From positions 1 through 5,710 of the forward strand of contig JAEWAD010000051.1 of the NCBI GenBank assembly GCA_023391905.1: DNA of 5,710 bases, read 5' to 3'. The stretch is from Pseudomonadota bacterium (GTDB taxonomy: Bacteria; Pseudomonadota; Alphaproteobacteria; Rhizobiales; Kaistiaceae). Below are positions 5,451-5,710 of this stretch, piece after piece (position 1 is the first letter of the stretch; every line of letters begins with the position of its first letter). The notes under the pieces are model-generated. The model did no database searches. It worked only from the letters and a program-made list of their open reading frames with translations, and was not told the DNA's origin. The position numbers and the translations under genes were made by a program.

Positions 5451-5710
5451 TTGAAGGTCGCATTCAATCTGCTCGTGCTCGGGGCAGAAATCTCGGCCGA
5501 GCACGGGCCAGCGCTGGAGCGGCTCAAGGCGCTCGGCTATGACGGCGTCGAAGTTCCGGTGTTTTCCGGCGATACGAAGCGCTATGCGGCGCTCGGTGCG
5601 CTGTTGCGCGACATCGGTCTGGCCGCCGCCACGGCTGGCACCGTCCCAGTGGAAGCCAACCCGATCAGTGCCGATCCGGCGGTGCGGGGGCGGCGCCCCC
5701 CCCCCCCCCC
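5451..5710 (+). CDS. Sugar isomerase/epimerase, ketose 3-epimerase-like (partial, 5' end)
   Basis: About 80 credible residues of a TIM-barrel enzyme are present before the window ends. The start KVAFNLLVLGAEI gives strand 1. A helix (ALERLKALGYDG) leads to strand 2 VEVPVF, then a helix of RYAALGALLRDIGL and strand 3 with ATAGTVPVEANPIS and ADPAVR. This is the pattern of the xylose isomerase-like superfamily, closest in my reading to the D-tagatose/D-psicose 3-epimerase group, where strand 2 carries a Glu and a D-x-x-VR segment follows strand 3. The two catalytic glutamates of that group lie further on and are not in the window, so activity cannot be judged. Hydroxypyruvate isomerase and inosose enzymes share the fold. 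It is divergent from the AraC gene, its likely regulator, and could head a rightward catabolic operon. Codons after 5686 read Gly-Arg-Arg and then only Pro and are probably not genuine. Confidence 0.8.
   Translation, partial: MKVAFNLLVLGAEISAEHGPALERLKALGYDGVEVPVFSGDTKRYAALGALLRDIGLAAATAGTVPVEANPISADPAVRGRRPPPP
5686..5710. repeat. GC foldback and 15-base C run at the window end
   Basis: GGGGGC (5686-5691) can fold onto GCCCCC (5695-5700) across a 3-base loop, and the run of C continues to the last base (5696-5710). No other homopolymer in the window comes near this length. The likely explanation is a contig-end or read artefact, such as a poly-G tail read on the opposite strand, replacing true epimerase sequence. 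Confidence 0.85.

Noticed and set aside
1..5710. tRNA, rRNA, CRISPR array, insertion sequence, integrase or phage genes
   Set aside because: I read both strands and saw no cloverleaf, no regularly spaced repeats, no terminal inverted repeats and no transposase or integrase motif.

Overview
This is a GC-rich bacterial window with no RNA genes, CRISPR array or mobile element visible. The gene content and protein flavour suggest an alphaproteobacterium, most likely of the Hyphomicrobiales (Bosea/Methylobacterium/Rhizobium type). The pointers are a FixJ-like response regulator, a DctB/FixL-like kinase, an unfused DhaK, and TTG starts behind strong Shine-Dalgarno sites. That placement is inference from composition and protein families, not from a marker gene.

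Left part (1-1441, + strand): an operon fragment enters from outside the window. A possible upstream gene ends at 33 and overlaps by 4 bases a small helix-turn-helix protein (30-437). That protein is followed by a complete dihydroxyacetone kinase subunit DhaK (458-1441) with its three known active-site residues. The ADP-binding partner DhaL is not in the window. A strong GC hairpin (1454-1484) separates this operon from the convergent genes to its right.

Centre (5311 down to 1499, - strand): four genes read leftward as one likely transcription unit. They are an AraC-type regulator with an N-terminal cupin-like domain, a membrane histidine kinase with a periplasmic sensor region of about 200 residues, a FixJ/NarL-like response regulator, and an exported HbpS/GlcG (DUF336) protein. 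AraC to kinase is joined through a possible 8-codon linking ORF. Kinase to regulator is joined by an ATGA overlap. An 87-base gap precedes hbpS. An exported DUF336 protein next to a sensor kinase recalls HbpS-SenS-SenR of Streptomyces, but the kinase here is of a different class.

Right part (5312-5710): a 139-base divergent control region carries several inverted repeats. It separates the AraC gene from a + strand sugar isomerase/epimerase gene (ketose 3-epimerase-like) that starts with TTG and is cut by the window end. The last 15 bases are pure C following a GC-only foldback, which looks like a contig-end or sequencing artefact rather than coding sequence.

Taken together the window looks like the regulatory heart of a sugar or polyol catabolic locus. 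A periplasmic sensor system and a ligand-type AraC regulator sit back to back with a sugar epimerase gene, and a triose-ketose kinase operon converges on them. The substrate cannot be read from the sequence.
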